A DNA stretch of 64,000 nucleotides from Synchiropus splendidus. Taxonomy: Eukaryota; Chordata; Actinopteri; Syngnathiformes; Callionymidae. The notes under the pieces were generated by a model. That model saw nothing but the letters and a program-made list of their open reading frames with translations, was not told the origin of the DNA and made no database searches. Positions 9,976 through 23,089 of this stretch are shown one piece after another. Position 1 is the first letter of the stretch, and the number at the start of each line of letters is the position of its first letter. Location of the stretch: the NCBI RefSeq assembly GCF_027744825.2, contig NC_071336.1, positions 23,210,501-23,274,500 on the forward strand, in the 5' to 3' direction. Made by a program: the position numbers and the translations under genes.

Positions 9976-12900
9976 TTCTTACGCGATGGTAGCAAGGAGG
10001 ACTTATTCTGCGATACAATACGTTCATTCAGATTGTGGAAAAAGTGACCAAGTAACTGTCGCTAGTGATTCACAGACCATTATGCCGCGATATTACTGTT
10101 ACATAGCATTTATATTACATTAGTATGTTTCTTTTTCCTTCGTGCTGCAGTCACATGAGTGCTGGGAGTGAGCTTTTCTCTGCAACTCAAATAAAGAAAA
10201 ATGGATCCATGGAGAACTCATTGTCATGTTCTGATTTTGCTTTGGTGTTTTTGTACCACCAGATGCAGACATGGCTGCCTGACTTTGCTCTCATGCTGTA
10301 AACTGACCTCCTTCTTGTACACTGTTTTGTTGTATTGTTTCCGTTAGCTGGTTCTGACTGCCACACACCTTCTGGTTCCACTTTATGTTTCCTCAGTGCA
10401 GCCATGTGTGACATGCTTGTTTCTCAGATTTTGTTTTTCTGTTCTGACCTCCACATTATCTGCTGCTCTATTTTTATGATACTGCTCAGTGTGCTTGACT
10501 ACGTGTGTGTTTTCCACAGGTACTGACCATGTGTGTTTGTTCTTTCTTGTTTACTGATCTTATTTCATTCCCTGTTTCGGTTCAGTTTTTGTCTTTGTTT
10601 TCTCTGGTTTAGTGATGCCCACGGTCTGTTTCTGTGTCGATATTGATAAACAATATTTCATTGTCCCAAAATATAGCTCTTGACACTCATGTATTTATTG
10701 TTAAGAAATTCTGCCTGATGACTCAAGCCTAAGTCACTGCTCCATCCACCCCTTCACATGTGGGGAAGTGAAACCCTTAAAACTTTCTTCTGATGAACTA
10801 CAATATATTCTATAGTTTTGTGCCGTAAATGCTCCATTTTCTTACGCAATTCTGGTTCACACAGACAGACCTCTCCCCTCAGTTTTTTTTCTGCATGCTC
10901 GGCAGAATTTTACTAAACTGAATTATGTAGCAATTTGCAGTGTCTTTGATGTGATAAATTTGAGGCCCTGCTGAAATGTACACAGACTTGGGGGTCTGTG
11001 CACAACCATGCACCCGCCCCATCCTCTTGAATACAGAAAGATGAGACTGTGCTAGCTTGTGGGCTTGTTTTTTTTAACGCATAAAAGTGCTTCGTTCAGA
11101 GTCCACAGGCAGCTTCCTGATCGAGGCCGATTAAACCTCTGTGGCCAGAAAAAATGATGACTGTTTAGGAGCAAAGAAGGATGCTGACTGGGAGCAACCT
11201 CGGGAAAAGGACAGTGAAATGAATCTAGGGAGATTTATGTATGTGTGTGCGTGCATAAGCGAGAGGTCATCATAATGAGAGGTTTAAATTACAAAGTTAT
11301 GTTTTAGGAATGGCGTGTCCTGGATTGGGAGTAACGCTATTCATCCTCTTACGTTACCTGACATTGCACTCAGATCACCTGCAGCATCTAAGACAATGCC
11401 AAACCCCTGGTTTCCAGAGAAATGGGTAACAGACGCATCGTGGTGCTGCGTAAGGTTGCTTCAACTGAAGTCTCTCCAACAGGTTGCACCTTTCTGAAGC
11501 ATCCCAAAAGTGCTGTGGCACAACAGTCTACTGAAATTGGCAGGGGTTCTATTTTGGAGGTCAGGGGTCACATGTCATGTGACTCCATCCAAATCAAGTC
11601 TGTGCCTAAATTGACCGTAGTCTTAGGCTGACAGATCCTCTTAGTCCTTCACCTCAGTAAGGTTTGAAATGTGAGTGACATGAAATTCACTTTCTTTTTT
11701 ACTCATGTTAAAACAGTCACGGCATTTCGCCCAAACGCTTTGGCAGCTGGACCTTCAAAGTACAGTCCCTCCAGCATTCTGCCTCCAGCAGACCTTTTTT
11801 TTTTTTAGATAGTAGCAGCCAAAAATGCCTGATCTTGTGGCAGATCTTTTTTGTTTTTTTTTATTACCTTGAAAGTTGCATCACTTATGGTCGTGAAGCA
11901 ACATGATGTGAGACATGGACCTTTTCAAATTAGCTCATAAAAAACTAGTGTCACATTTCAGCCAAAAAAAGCGAAAAACAATAACAATAATAATAATATG
12001 TGATAAAACAAGTACAGCTTTTTTATGATTATCTGGACAGACTCGTTGCAGAGCTCCTACGAAGTGTGGAGTCTGAGTAGTAAATGCGGCAATATTACTG
12101 AGTGTTATTCAGCAGCTCATTAATACAGCGAATTACGACAGTAACTGGCAATACAGCATGTTACACAGGGTCAGAATAGAGTGTCAGAAATAGCAGTCGC
12201 AGTCAGCCACATTTGTTTACATCTGCCACGGATAGTGTTTGGGTGAGAGCGCACTGGCCTTGTGAGTTCCGCTTTCTAGTTCCGTCAAATATACCGGTAA
12301 ATATTCAGAATTTGGATATTTATGATTCAGTTAAAAATCTTTGACGTCCAAAGCGCAATATTTCTGCACAAATGTGAGCGTTTTGCATCGCACATGACTT
12401 CATCTCAACAAGGTGGGAATGCTGGGCGAAATGACACTTTGCGAGAAAGTAGTGTTCATTGGACAAAATTGTTGCAGAACCCACAGTGAAATTGCGTTCA
12501 TTTCATCATAATTTAAAGGAGTGAATTACAAGTTGATCAACTACACCATTCCAACCCACTCACTGTTGGCAACTGCAGGGTAAAGGGCCATTACCAAGCA
12601 CAAGCTCTTGGTGGACTAGATGCCCAGTCCTTATCAACCTGTGATGTCACAGAAAAAAATCATGTTTTCAGGCCATTTCAAGGAGCCTAGGAAGAAGGCC
12701 CCAGCCATCAGGTGTCATCTCACTGGGGACACACTATTTTCTTTTAAAACAAACAGGGACAGTGTCTCCCTAGAGTCGTTCTAGTTTGCTATTATTAGAG
12801 ATGAGACATTACGTTTATGACTGTTCTGCCACTCTCTTCCAGCCTTGGCATGACACGCACTTAGTTTTTAATTCATACATTTTCTCAGTCTCCGTGGACC

Positions 12901-14869
12901 GTCTTCTGCTGCTGTTTATTTTTATTCAATTGTGCACAAAAATTGCAAAAAGGCCTCACGCTTGTGGATCAATAGTGGTGAGTTTGTTGTTATGGGTGAC
13001 ACAGCCTCACTGTTATTTGGAATTGTACTGGGGGGTGGGTCGGGACTCAGAGATGATGAAGAGTATCAATCATTCTGTCTTCCATGTGAAGTTATTTGTG
13101 GGTCGACAGCATGTGCAATAATGAAAGTTCACTCGTTCACATGTGTGGTTTACTTCCCCCATGACACCAGACCTGGAAGAGAGGGGAGCAAGCCACTGAC
13201 AGTGAGATGCAGTGTCAACACACTTCAAGCGATCCCTCACAAGGGTTTGTCCTCACAGTATTTGTTATGACATAAATAAGCGATCAGGGTTTCAAGCTGA
13301 CACTCTATGTGGCCCAAGAACAGATTGGTGTGACCATTCAGTTTTATGACCCCTATTAAGTGAATAATAGCGTCCGTTATGAGTTTTGCCATGAACCGAG
13401 CAGATTGTCGAGTCCTTCCTTCTTGGTGATAGAAGCACTGCTTTGTGTTTTCTGTGATGCCGCCTCACATGATATCTCACCTCCCTAGTTATTGTCCCTT
13501 TCCTTCATTCTTGCAGAAAAAGTCTGATGACATTACAGTGGAGCTGCCCTCTCGGCTGCCTCTGTATTAGTCGTGATGGAGAGTAGTTTAAGTGAGATTG
13601 ATTGAGCCCAGCTGGTCTGGATTCCTTGTGTGTCGGAGTCATTTATGCAGGGATTGCCTCATAACATGTCAATCCAGTAGATAGATGAATGGTATGGTGT
13701 GGTTGAGCGAAGGGAGGGAAGGTGAATGCAGGAGGAGCCATCTGGAGTTCCGATTGGGAGGGAGCAGCTCAACACCCTGGAGTCTGTTTCTGCATTTGTT
13801 CATTACGTAGTTTGCACATTGGGTCCTGTTTTTGGGCTTTTCCTGTGTTCAGCATTTTAAACAAACAGTGAAGGAGATGGCACACACGTTGAAGTTCACA
13901 GGATGCGCAACATAAAATCCAGATTCCATCGACGGAATTAATAATCCAGCCAAAGTCTTCAGCACAGAAAGAATTGGCAGTATTTTGGCAGCCAGAAACA
14001 AACAGTTCTAAGTAACTTCCTGCTCAGACTATAAGCGGGAAGACACTTACCTACCTACCTAGATGAAGGATATGTTATGGTGGCACAAAGTGCCTAAATG
14101 GAGGAGACGCTACCTCAAGTGACAGTCAGCAGGGTAATGCAACATCTTCAATCAATTCACATCAAATGAAAAGTCAATATCACTATGATTTTATGATGGA
14201 CACATGGGGGAGCCATTAAAAATGACAATGAAATTATGTTTAAACAACAAAACTCTAATTTTTACTGTGAAACTTGGCTTCAAAACAATGCAGTAAAATG
14301 TGTCAAAAACAATTTGACACATATTTTAATTACTAGACATGAAAATGTCTCATTTCATGTGAATAATGTCATTAGTCTGGAAAGACAGCTGACTAGCACT
14401 TTCATAAAACACCAGTAAAATTTGACTTCAATGACAAGGTTTATTATTTCAGAACTTGAATTCACAGAAGGGACTCATTATTTTCATTTAATTCATTCTT
14501 CTGGACCTTTCTTCTCCTCATTCTTTGCTAAGATGAGTGCCGATTCTGTGGCTACTGCAGCCCCGAAGCACCCGGAGATTGCCGAAACTGCTGCAGAAAC
14601 ACGTCAGGCAGGCACTATGTCGACTTTCATAGCGGCACATGCAAGACCGAAGTGTTCCGTCTGTATGTACACTCCAAATTTAGCCGTGGATGGCTAGACT
14701 TAATTGAATGAATAAACTTCAGTGCGCTCCAGTCACAGTCTCTCTCCCGCCGGTGCAGCACTGTGGTGCGTCGTTCACTAAATCCAGAAGGTTTAAGCGC
14801 AAGATCATTTTCTGTAGACTCACGGTGACCATGGGGTTGGGGGTAAAGGGATTCCTGTAGGGGCACTCG
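9976..14869. other. Intergenic, no gene seen
   Basis: Long stretch of unique-looking sequence with T-rich runs near 11,800 and 11,850 and short AAT runs near 11,980. No frame shows a recognisable protein or an exon with good splice sites. I see no RNA gene. Confidence 0.4.
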
Positions 14870-14900
14870 CCCCTGTTGGCCTCATGTCGATCCGCCCCTG
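14870..14900. mobile_element. Possible hAT-like element end
   Basis: GGCCTCATGTCGATCCGCCCCTG reads in reverse complement as CAGGGGCGG followed by ATCGACATGAGGCC. This resembles the CAGGGGCGCCG end of the element at 22,823. No partner end was found nearby. Confidence 0.3.
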
Positions 14901-17669
14901 GACCTTACATGTTCAGACACTGAGTGGTTTCATCCTGACAATCTGCTCAAACGGTCAAGGTTGACAATCCTACATATTAAACATGTTCAACATTTACGAT
15001 CACAAATATTTTTATATGTGTGAGAGCCGATCACTTTCACTGTAATCTGCAGTCATACTCACCCGGTCCATTCCTTCAGCTGTCCGGGCGGCAAACTTTA
15101 ACTGTGTTCCTGTCCAGTTGTCATGATGTTTCTTTCAGGATTCTTCTATTTCAAAATAAATTAATAAAGCACAAAATGACCATCATCCATTATGTTTTGA
15201 GTTTTGTTCTTCGCTTCTTGTGACGTCTCCACTTCCACGTATCTCTGGTGAGATTTCGGGCTTGTTGGACGAGCTTCTTGACTGAATCTATATGTGTGCA
15301 ATATGCTGCGGTGAGATTATCGGTGCACTCCACATAACAAACAGCAGACAAAAAAAATCACTGACTATTTTGACTCTGCTTATGTGTGTGGCTCCTATTG
15401 GAATGCTACCACATTCACTGTGCAGATTCCATGGAGGGAATGATCCAGAATTTAAATAGAATTAAGATCATTTTGGGAAACAGTATCATGCGCCACACGA
15501 GCAGTTACTACGCGCAGTATCTTAATATGGCGCTACATGTGAATGTGATTGTCTGGGATTCAAAAATTAAGAGAGACAACAGTAATGACGGAATCCTTCC
15601 TCGTATCTCACGAACAAAATCAAAACCAGCTAAATCCTGTAGTCCATTGGCCTGATGCGTAGGTTATTAAATGCTGTTGTACATTACTTGAAACAATCTT
15701 AATAAAAGATGGAGCGACAATAATACGGACCCGAAACAGTGACCATTTTAATGTCCTTATTATTATCCATTGTTGTGCCTGCACATCTTACCTGCAATTT
15801 TTCTGGGATCTGCTTTATTATATTGTGGTTGAGGCAGTGCATGTACTGTATGCAGCCTCTATACTGGTATTTACTGGTATTTACATAGTAATAGCTCCAC
15901 ATGCCTGGTGAGGACCCACAAAAAATGTGGCCTAAGGAAGCAGTAATTCAGTCAATAGCTTGATAAAAATCGGTATAAAGCAGAGGTGGACAAATGATGG
16001 TGCAGACAAGTGGTGTGGAATACCCATCAGGCATTTTTCCATTTTAAGAGTGAAATTCCTCTCAGGCATTACTTATGAGAGTTCCTATTAATTATTATGT
16101 TGCTCATCCTTACATTCCAATAATATTCCTCATTCCCATCGCACCTCACCCTCTGAAAACACAGCGCTGTGTTCGTGCTCCAAAAGCCTGACGACTACCC
16201 TGGTGAATTGTAAGAGCACCCAAACTTTGACTCAATTTACTTGGGCCTATGAGCAAAGACCTTAAACAGATGAAAACGTACATTTAGCTCAATATGCAGT
16301 TCATAATTTTTACCATTCTCAAGATCGCTGTGGCTCCACAGAGAGCTCCGCTGGGTGACTATGAGCTGATAAATGAGGTGTCTGAGTGTCGGGCCACTGG
16401 TGTTATCTGGGCGCTGCTATGTTAAGCTGTGTAGGTGGTGAAGGTTGGAGACAAGAAGAGACCGAGTAACTGAGGACACCGGGGCGAGAGAGGGCCAGTG
16501 ACAGACTGACAATTTTTTGGGGGGACAGAAAAGGAAACAGTGGGGCTCGAGCAGGGGATGTCGGGATATGTTCTGGAAGCTATTGTTTGTTTTTGTAACG
16601 TATCCAGGAAGGCAGATTTAGTTTGTGTGCAGCATCTGAGTGGAGCTCAGCTGGGTTTGGAGTTAATTAGGTGACCTTTAATCCCAACTGAAGTCAAGAA
16701 CAACTTGCTCACCGGTGTGTGTACATGGCCTATTTTAGTGAGGACCCAATACCAGGCAAAGATCACAAGCACTGCTGAGAGCAGCATTGCAGTAAAGCAA
16801 CTGAAAAGAGACTGGGGATGTAAAGGGGATATTTGAATGTTGAAGCAATAATTTAATAACTACCTTATATATTATATACCTTTTTCCTTTGTACAAAATG
16901 TTGCCGTGGTGTTGAGAAAATTTAATACAGTTCAGAAACCTTTTAGAAATTATGAAGAAGACTTGGAATTCAAAGTGAACAGCAGTCAACAGTGCAGATC
17001 CCTTTTTTGTTTTGCTGTTATTGTTTGGGGTTGAATATGACAAACTGAAATGTAGAAATAGAATTTACATGGTATATCTTATATAACTTCACATACATAT
17101 GCTCCATACAGTACACAGTACATTCTAATTGAAGCTATTCCATTTCCAGTTTGTGGAGAGATATTGACAGAGCCTGCCAGCAACATTTCTACAGACAAAA
17201 ACTCTAGTAGCAAGTAGTAGTAGTAGTAGCAGGAATAATAGAGCACGTCTTTTTTTATTATTCCGGTGCAAAAAATAAGTGTATGGTGACAGAGTAGCTC
17301 AATATGACAAGGCTCAGCACAAGAACAAGAGAGTATTTGAGGGGAAGATGTTTGTTCTTGTCCCAGTCTACACGGCATGACTGGGCCTGACACAACCTTG
17401 GTTAGTTTTCCATCTGAACAAGTTCAATATTTAAGTGAGCCAGATCAAGTTGGTGATGAACGTTGCATTCCAATGATGTCCCAGGAGTTCATCTCCCGTA
17501 TACACATGGAAACAAGGGATATCTCTGCGGCCTCTAGCTATAAACCTCACTTTCAAAGTGATCCAAGCAGAATAAAGATGACACAAGCTGTTTCAAGATT
17601 TCAAAAGTGGTGGTTCTTCTCGTTGACTGTGATCACCCAGAAAATCTAAGTGGAAGAGTCACTTCTATT
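14901..17669. other. Intergenic, no gene seen
   Basis: Contains a half-palindrome motif at 14,977-15,003 (see findings) and a short AGT run near 17,215. No supported gene. Confidence 0.4.
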
Positions 17670-18185
17670 GTGTAATATATTGACGTTGGGATAGTTGACT
17701 TTTGGGTCCCATACGGAAGACAATGGCAGTCTTCAGCGTTGCTTGTTGATGCATACACATAGGCATTTTATTGAATTATAAAACATTTGTCCTCCTGTGT
17801 TGGATCGCACTTTGCAGAGCACAAGGAGCAACACAGGCAAGGAGTACAGGGGCAAGGGAGGCATAGAGAAGCTTGCTTCACTGAATCATATTGGATGTCT
17901 ATTGCTATTTATAACCCCTAACGTTGCTAAAAAGCACAGCCGTTTGACAGACTTTAAATAGCCATTGAAACAAAACATTTCCTATGGAATAAATCAAGCG
18001 CCATCCTATGGCTTACCTAACACCAACCTTGTTTTATTTTGTTTTATATTTAACGTGTTACGTTGCAGTGGAAGGCGGTACATGTGTTTCAATTCAAAAC
18101 ATCGCCTTTGTTGCCATCATTTGACAGAAAAGTCAACTTTCCCAACGTTAATATATTACGCCATGTGAGTGGGGATGTGTAGGAA
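17670..18185. mobile_element. Fold-back element, copy B
   Basis: Arms at 17,670-17,703 and 18,128-18,161 are inverted copies matching at about 31 of 34 positions. The shared core is TAATATATT(A/G)ACGTTGGGA. Between them, 17,879-17,970 matches copy A: CACTGAATC, GGATGTC, TTGCTATTTAT, then TTTAAATAGCC. Just outside the right arm, GTGAGTGGGGATG resembles the GGGAGTGAGGATGGG of copy A. No coding capacity. Confidence 0.65.
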
Positions 18186-19450
18186 AAGCATACAGGAACA
18201 GTAGAACCACTTGGAACCGTGACTGGAAAAGGGCCTTAAAGTAAAAAGGGGTAGCTCTTCCCTTGTGGCTTAACATTACTAAGGCTGGACATCGAGCTGA
18301 TCACAGAATCCGCATGTCGGCTTTTTGGAACATAGCGCGCCATAGAAGGTACACATTGGGGACATTTCTCCGAACTGGGTCTACTACAAGATGTGTGCCA
18401 GTGTAGTGACCAATAGGAGAAGAGGCAGCAAGTAGGTCTCAAAGGCCTCAGAGGTTTTTGGTGAACCGAAGAAACCAAAAGTCTCGAATCACCCTCTGAC
18501 CATAGCAGTCACTATGCAAATGACATTACCAAATTTCCGTTTGCAAACTTGTTGTTTTTTCTTCATAAGAGAGCTTTCAAAACAATTCATTATTATTGAA
18601 CTAAATCACCTGATCAATATACCGGTACTGCACAGTACTCATAAGCAGTCTCGGTGTGGCATCTGTCTGTTCCGTTCTCCTGTTTATTTGATCACAAAAT
18701 AAGCACAGGATGTCTTGACGTCGATCGCGATCATAGCTGATATGGCATTTAAGGTTTTTATATAGCTCCTGCTCACCATTTGTTCCTTGGCTGACAGGTA
18801 CAGATCCATCATGCGTGGAAATCCTGTGTAAATACTCCAGAACAGCAATTTAGCCATAGCCTAAGCACTGCGCGGTTTAATTGTTGAGAAATGGAATAAA
18901 AAAAAAAAACGAATACAGTGCTAAATGTTCAAAGCCGTCAGCTCGAGTTTAAAAATAACATTTCCTCCATACAATGTTGAAATATTAATAACTACAACCG
19001 TCCCCTGAATTGTGCCGCTGAAGAGGGTAACAAAGCAAGCTTATTTCAGGTAGCAGTGAAGCTTGCACGCAAGGAAAGCAGGTATTATATCTTTTCATAC
19101 ATCTCCATGGAAATAGATTCCTGGTGTGTGTGACAGATGATGTGCCAGATATTGGAGGTGGTGAGTGGATGCAGGAGGGGAAGTGAGAAGCATTAAGAAC
19201 CAAATGACGAATTCTGAAGAGAAAAGGGAACAGCAAATGGATGGAAGTGGGTTGAAGGTGGCATACTAAAAGATAAGTTAATACCTCGAACCTGTGTATT
19301 ACCAAGAATCTGTGTATATATACTTCTACTTTCCCTAAACACTAAAGTGCGTCTTTTGTGCACATGTGGCTATTTAAAGTGGAAAGCATAAGACTTGCAG
19401 TTCTTAGTGTCTTAGACACGTAACAGGTGAGGCTATTCAGTATAAGCATA
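18186..19450. other. Intergenic, no gene seen
   Basis: No supported gene or repeat. The longest frame (minus, 18,985-19,305) has no recognisable features. Confidence 0.4.
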
Positions 19451-19790
19451 AGTGGTGATACAATGCATTGCGATTCTGTAAGTTCAGCAGTTATTATGTG
19501 GAAAAATCAGATAATGCAGTACAATATTATATACATGAGAACAAGTCTATTTTTCTGACGACAGTCCAGTTAGACTTTCAGTTAAGTTTCGCAGTCCAAC
19601 AGAGGAGTGAATCACTCCCTTCATGAACGAAATGACTTTAGTTCCATATCCAAGTATCTATGTATTAATAATAAATGACAATACGACTTGAAATATCAAG
19701 GCGATATCACACAACCAAATACTGCGATATTTAAGCAAAAGTATAGAACATTGCAAAATTAAATATCGGGATATTTTCTTACACTACATG
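19451..19790 (+). repeat. Dispersed repeat, copy 1 of 2
   Basis: Matches 28,101-28,465 in the same orientation over most of its length. Shared landmarks in order are GATTCTGTAAGTTCAGCA, AAATCAGATAA, GAATGAATC-like, CATATCCAAGTATCT, AATATCAAGGC and CAATATTTAAGCAAAA. Divergence and small indels throughout mark old copies. No reading frame is preserved. Probably a non-autonomous DNA transposon. Confidence 0.75.
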
Positions 19791-20229
19791 CTACTGTTCA
19801 GGGCGTCCTGAGTGCAGGGCCGTCAATGGGTATTGTGCATTTAGGAAATGCTATTTTTTTACTTTTTTTTTTTCTTTAACGGAATGTATGAAATTACTCT
19901 TCAAAGATTTATATTTATTATTCTACTGTATTGACATAACTACAAATGAAAATCAGAAGAACAGAATCCACTTCTCTCAGTATAATCTCTCCGAACATTT
20001 TTCACTAAGAAAAAGGCAGAGCCAGTGGAAGACTGGAGTTCAGGCTGTTAACTAAACTGGTATTAGAGAAGAAGGAGAGAAATGTATCTTTTTGGATTGT
20101 TCATTGTTTGTTTGTTTGTTTTTTTGTTTGTTTTTTTAAACTCCTTGTTATTTAGTTTACATATTTCAAACTGGCTCACGGATAAAAGTATTTAATTTTA
20201 AAAATAACTGCACAAGAGACATACAGCAA
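19791..20229. other. Intergenic, T-rich
   Basis: Contains T-rich tracts near 19,855 and a short GTTT run at about 20,107-20,135. No gene. Confidence 0.5.
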
Positions 20230-20295
20230 ATGTGCACTGGCAACCTTGTGAATCACAGGGATGCGCTCTAACCACCATACTAAGTCACATGACTA
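20230..20295 (-). repeat. tRNA-like SINE fragment, weak
   Basis: On the minus strand TAGTATGGTGGTTAGAGCGC resembles a tRNA A box. CACAAGGTTGCC lies where the B box would be, but does not match it. This fits the tRNA-related head of a common fish repeat, not a working tRNA. Confidence 0.35.
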
Positions 20296-21416
20296 CGAGC
20301 TAAGGCGAGCAGTCCTCGCCATACTTCAGCTTTGACGCCTCTGCCTGAGCGCAAGGGTGGAAATGCATGACACCCCTAGCGCAGTTAGTGTGTGAACACC
20401 TACTCGCGCTGTATATGCCGCTTTGGTTTCCCAAGATTCATCAGCTCATTTTGAGGAATGATACTAAAAAAAAAATGATTTCAAAGGACACACCAGTAAA
20501 AGTGACACTGGAGCAATACTCAAACTCCACCAATGATTGTACTATGCATTGCATTTCTGCGAAAAGGTTTTAGCAAATGATAACCTATACACTAACCTAT
20601 AGCAAAATTCAAGTGTATACAGTGTGTAAGTTGAGTGTTCTTATTGTAATATCTAATCTTGTAATGTAATAAACCGTATATGACCTTATTCCATGTCTGG
20701 ACATTGACATCTGGCTATCCTGCGATGCTTAGCCCCTGCATGACAGCGTCGACTTGGACAACATCTGTTTGCCGTAATGTTAATGACATCTGTCGGTTTC
20801 CTTTCGTCGGAGATACAAACAAAGTGCTCCAGGCCAAGTCCTCATCTATTCTCCATGTAATGGTAGGTGACACCCAAGGAACGCTTCAAACAATGGCCCA
20901 GTGAAATCGTAAAAAGGACAAGGACTCAACCCGTTGAGCCATGAAGAGATATGGTACAAAACATGGTCAACACAACACAGTTGTCATCGGTTCAACTCAT
21001 CTGTTTAAGGAAAACATCTCCAAAATTGAAACCATGTTTTCAGTGATTGATGCCGCATTCAAAGAGAGTCCATTTTGTTGAAAAAGTTTCACAAATATGT
21101 TTGACTTTTCATTACACACTGATTAATCTCTTATGATGATGGTTGTCCTGCAACAATATTTGGTTGTTTTGTCATTATAAAATGAAAGAATTGTTCCGAA
21201 TTATATGGTCAGTGAACAGTAGTGATTATAAGAAGTCAAGTGTGAAGTGCCCAAAATCGAAAAAGCAAAATATTTATGGTTATTTTTTTAATTTAATTTG
21301 GTAAAGTGATTTTTTTTCATCCCACATTACATTAAGTAAAAATATATATCATTAGTCTTAAATATGTTTTCCAATGTTTTCCGTCACTGTTCCATTTCGA
21401 GCACCAGAAAGACAAC
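20296..21416. other. Intergenic, no gene seen
   Basis: Nothing supported. Confidence 0.45.
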
Positions 21417-21570
21417 TTGGGGTGAATTTATGGTCACCAATAAACATGCCTAAGTTTTGGGGCTGTGGGAGGAAAGTGGCCTGCACAGAGAAAACCTGGG
21501 TGGGTATTATGCGAACATACAAACTCCTCTCCGAAAAGCCTTCCAGCCACAGTTGCCTCAAACTGGACTT
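21417..21570 (-). repeat. Common fish dispersed repeat, tRNA-linked type
   Basis: Contains TATGGTCACCAATAAACATG, GGGCTGTGGGAGGAAA, CAGAGAAAACC and CATACAAACTCC in order. This is the antisense of a very abundant fish sequence that normally follows a tRNA-like head. The spacing is kept but about a quarter of positions have drifted. Any frame here is a by-product. The formal family name is uncertain to me. Confidence 0.65.
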
Positions 21571-21818
21571 GAGCAGAGGCCCTCCTTCATTTGCACCTGA
21601 AACATTTAAAGGCTGTTTCCTTTAAATTTACCTACAGAGGCGCTCACTTTTAAGGAATGGAGTCTCATCCATCCGAGAGTTTCCTCCTGCAGAACCACGA
21701 GTGGCACTGAACAACAGCTTGGGTGTTCCCACAGGAACAAACCTGCTGAATATCTGCAGCTGTGCTGAGAATTGTTGTTTTGAAATATTCACATATTTAA
21801 TCAGCTGGAAAGACTCAT

Positions 21819-21846
21819 AACACACACACACACACACACACACACT
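21819..21846. repeat. (CA)n microsatellite
   Basis: About 14 uninterrupted CA units. Confidence 0.97.
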
Positions 21847-22822
21847 TATTTTTTTGCTCACTCACGTCAAATAGGCTGAGTGCATTCCACAGATCAACAG
21901 CAGCAATTTGATTAAGATTATACAATTTGGGGAATGCAGGAGTGTGTCAGGGGTCGGTGAAGATCACAGTTGACGTGCCTGAGTAAGAGGAAGATTCATT
22001 TGCCAAATGGGTCTCAAGTGAGAAAAAAAAACAATTGTCTTTTCTCATTTGAAATAGTAATGGATGAGCAGAATTGTAAGGGCAGAAGTCGCAACTAACC
22101 ATCATGGACAACATTGCATTCTGCAGTAAAGAGCTGCGAACAGAATCAGGTCAAGTTGGGGGAATTTTAAAAATGTAAAAACCCTGAATTGTGAGAATTT
22201 GTTCCCCGATGGTTCATCCCGAGTTAGTGATGGTTTCAAGGTAGAATTCAGGAGGAAAGTGTGACTTCAGTTTGAATAAAATAAAGCCCAAGTTCTTCCC
22301 AGAGCTGGAGGATGACATGGAGGGGTGGAAGTACAAGCTGGGGACAGAATATTCTGCATATTATAATGTTCTATAATATTCTGCAAGACAGAATACATGC
22401 ATAGATGGGAGGGGTGGGAGAGGGCTAGTGATGCTGGTGCTGAAAACAGATGAGTTCTGGTATTTGGTACAGGTCATGTGAAGAAGCCTGAAGAGAAGCC
22501 AGAGACGCTCAGGAGGTTTGTTTCCAGGAGAGGCATGATGCGACTACTGGAGGCTGACTAGCCATGGCAACCCCAAATGAGAAACATGTACACTGAGGAG
22601 CGTTTGGCCAATAAAATCAAGAGACCTCTCTGAACGCCCACACTGGAATGGTCTCTTGCATTCTGCCCTTGTGTACCACAGTCACTGTACCTGTTTGATT
22701 CGCAAGTAGAGCGGCAACTTGAGTGAAGCGCTACCAACTTCTGCAGCAGTGGCTACAAGCATCAGTCATGACTTAACAGTGATCTTGTGTGGTTGAATGA
22801 GTTGGAAATTGATAAGTATGCA
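21847..22822. other. Intergenic, no gene seen
   Basis: Unique-looking; no supported gene or repeat. A small local inverted repeat around TATAATGTTCTATAATATTC lies near 22,360. Confidence 0.45.
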
Positions 22823-23089
22823 CAGGGGCGCCGCAAGGGCCCTGTGACGGCCATGAGCCGGCAGAAAAATGTGACATTATTTCATGCATTTTAAAGCGCC
22901 TTCTCATGTTTGTGAAAAGAAAAACAAGACAGCTACTTCATAAGAGAGAAATTCATTTGGATTCACTTATTTGTTGTAAGACCGATATCCCTACCAATAA
23001 GCTTAGAGTCACCAATGCACTTTAAATAGTAGCACTAATTGGGGCATTAGAATCCTTCCCCTTCGTCCCCCTTTTTTCTGTTGCCCCTG
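22823..23089. mobile_element. Short hAT-like element
   Basis: It begins CAGGGGCGCCGC. The reverse complement of the right end begins CAGGGGCAACAG, so both ends share CAGGGGC. A GGCCCTGTGACGGCC block near the left end is typical of such fish repeats. 267 bp, no coding. The 8-bp flanks do not match clearly. Confidence 0.55.

Noticed and set aside
15975..16000. Transposon end at AGCAGAGGTGGACAAA
   Set aside because: It resembles common fish repeat ends, but I found no partner end or further similarity.
20230..20295. A functional tRNA gene
   Set aside because: Only the A-box-like part is good; the B-box region does not match and no cloverleaf can be closed.
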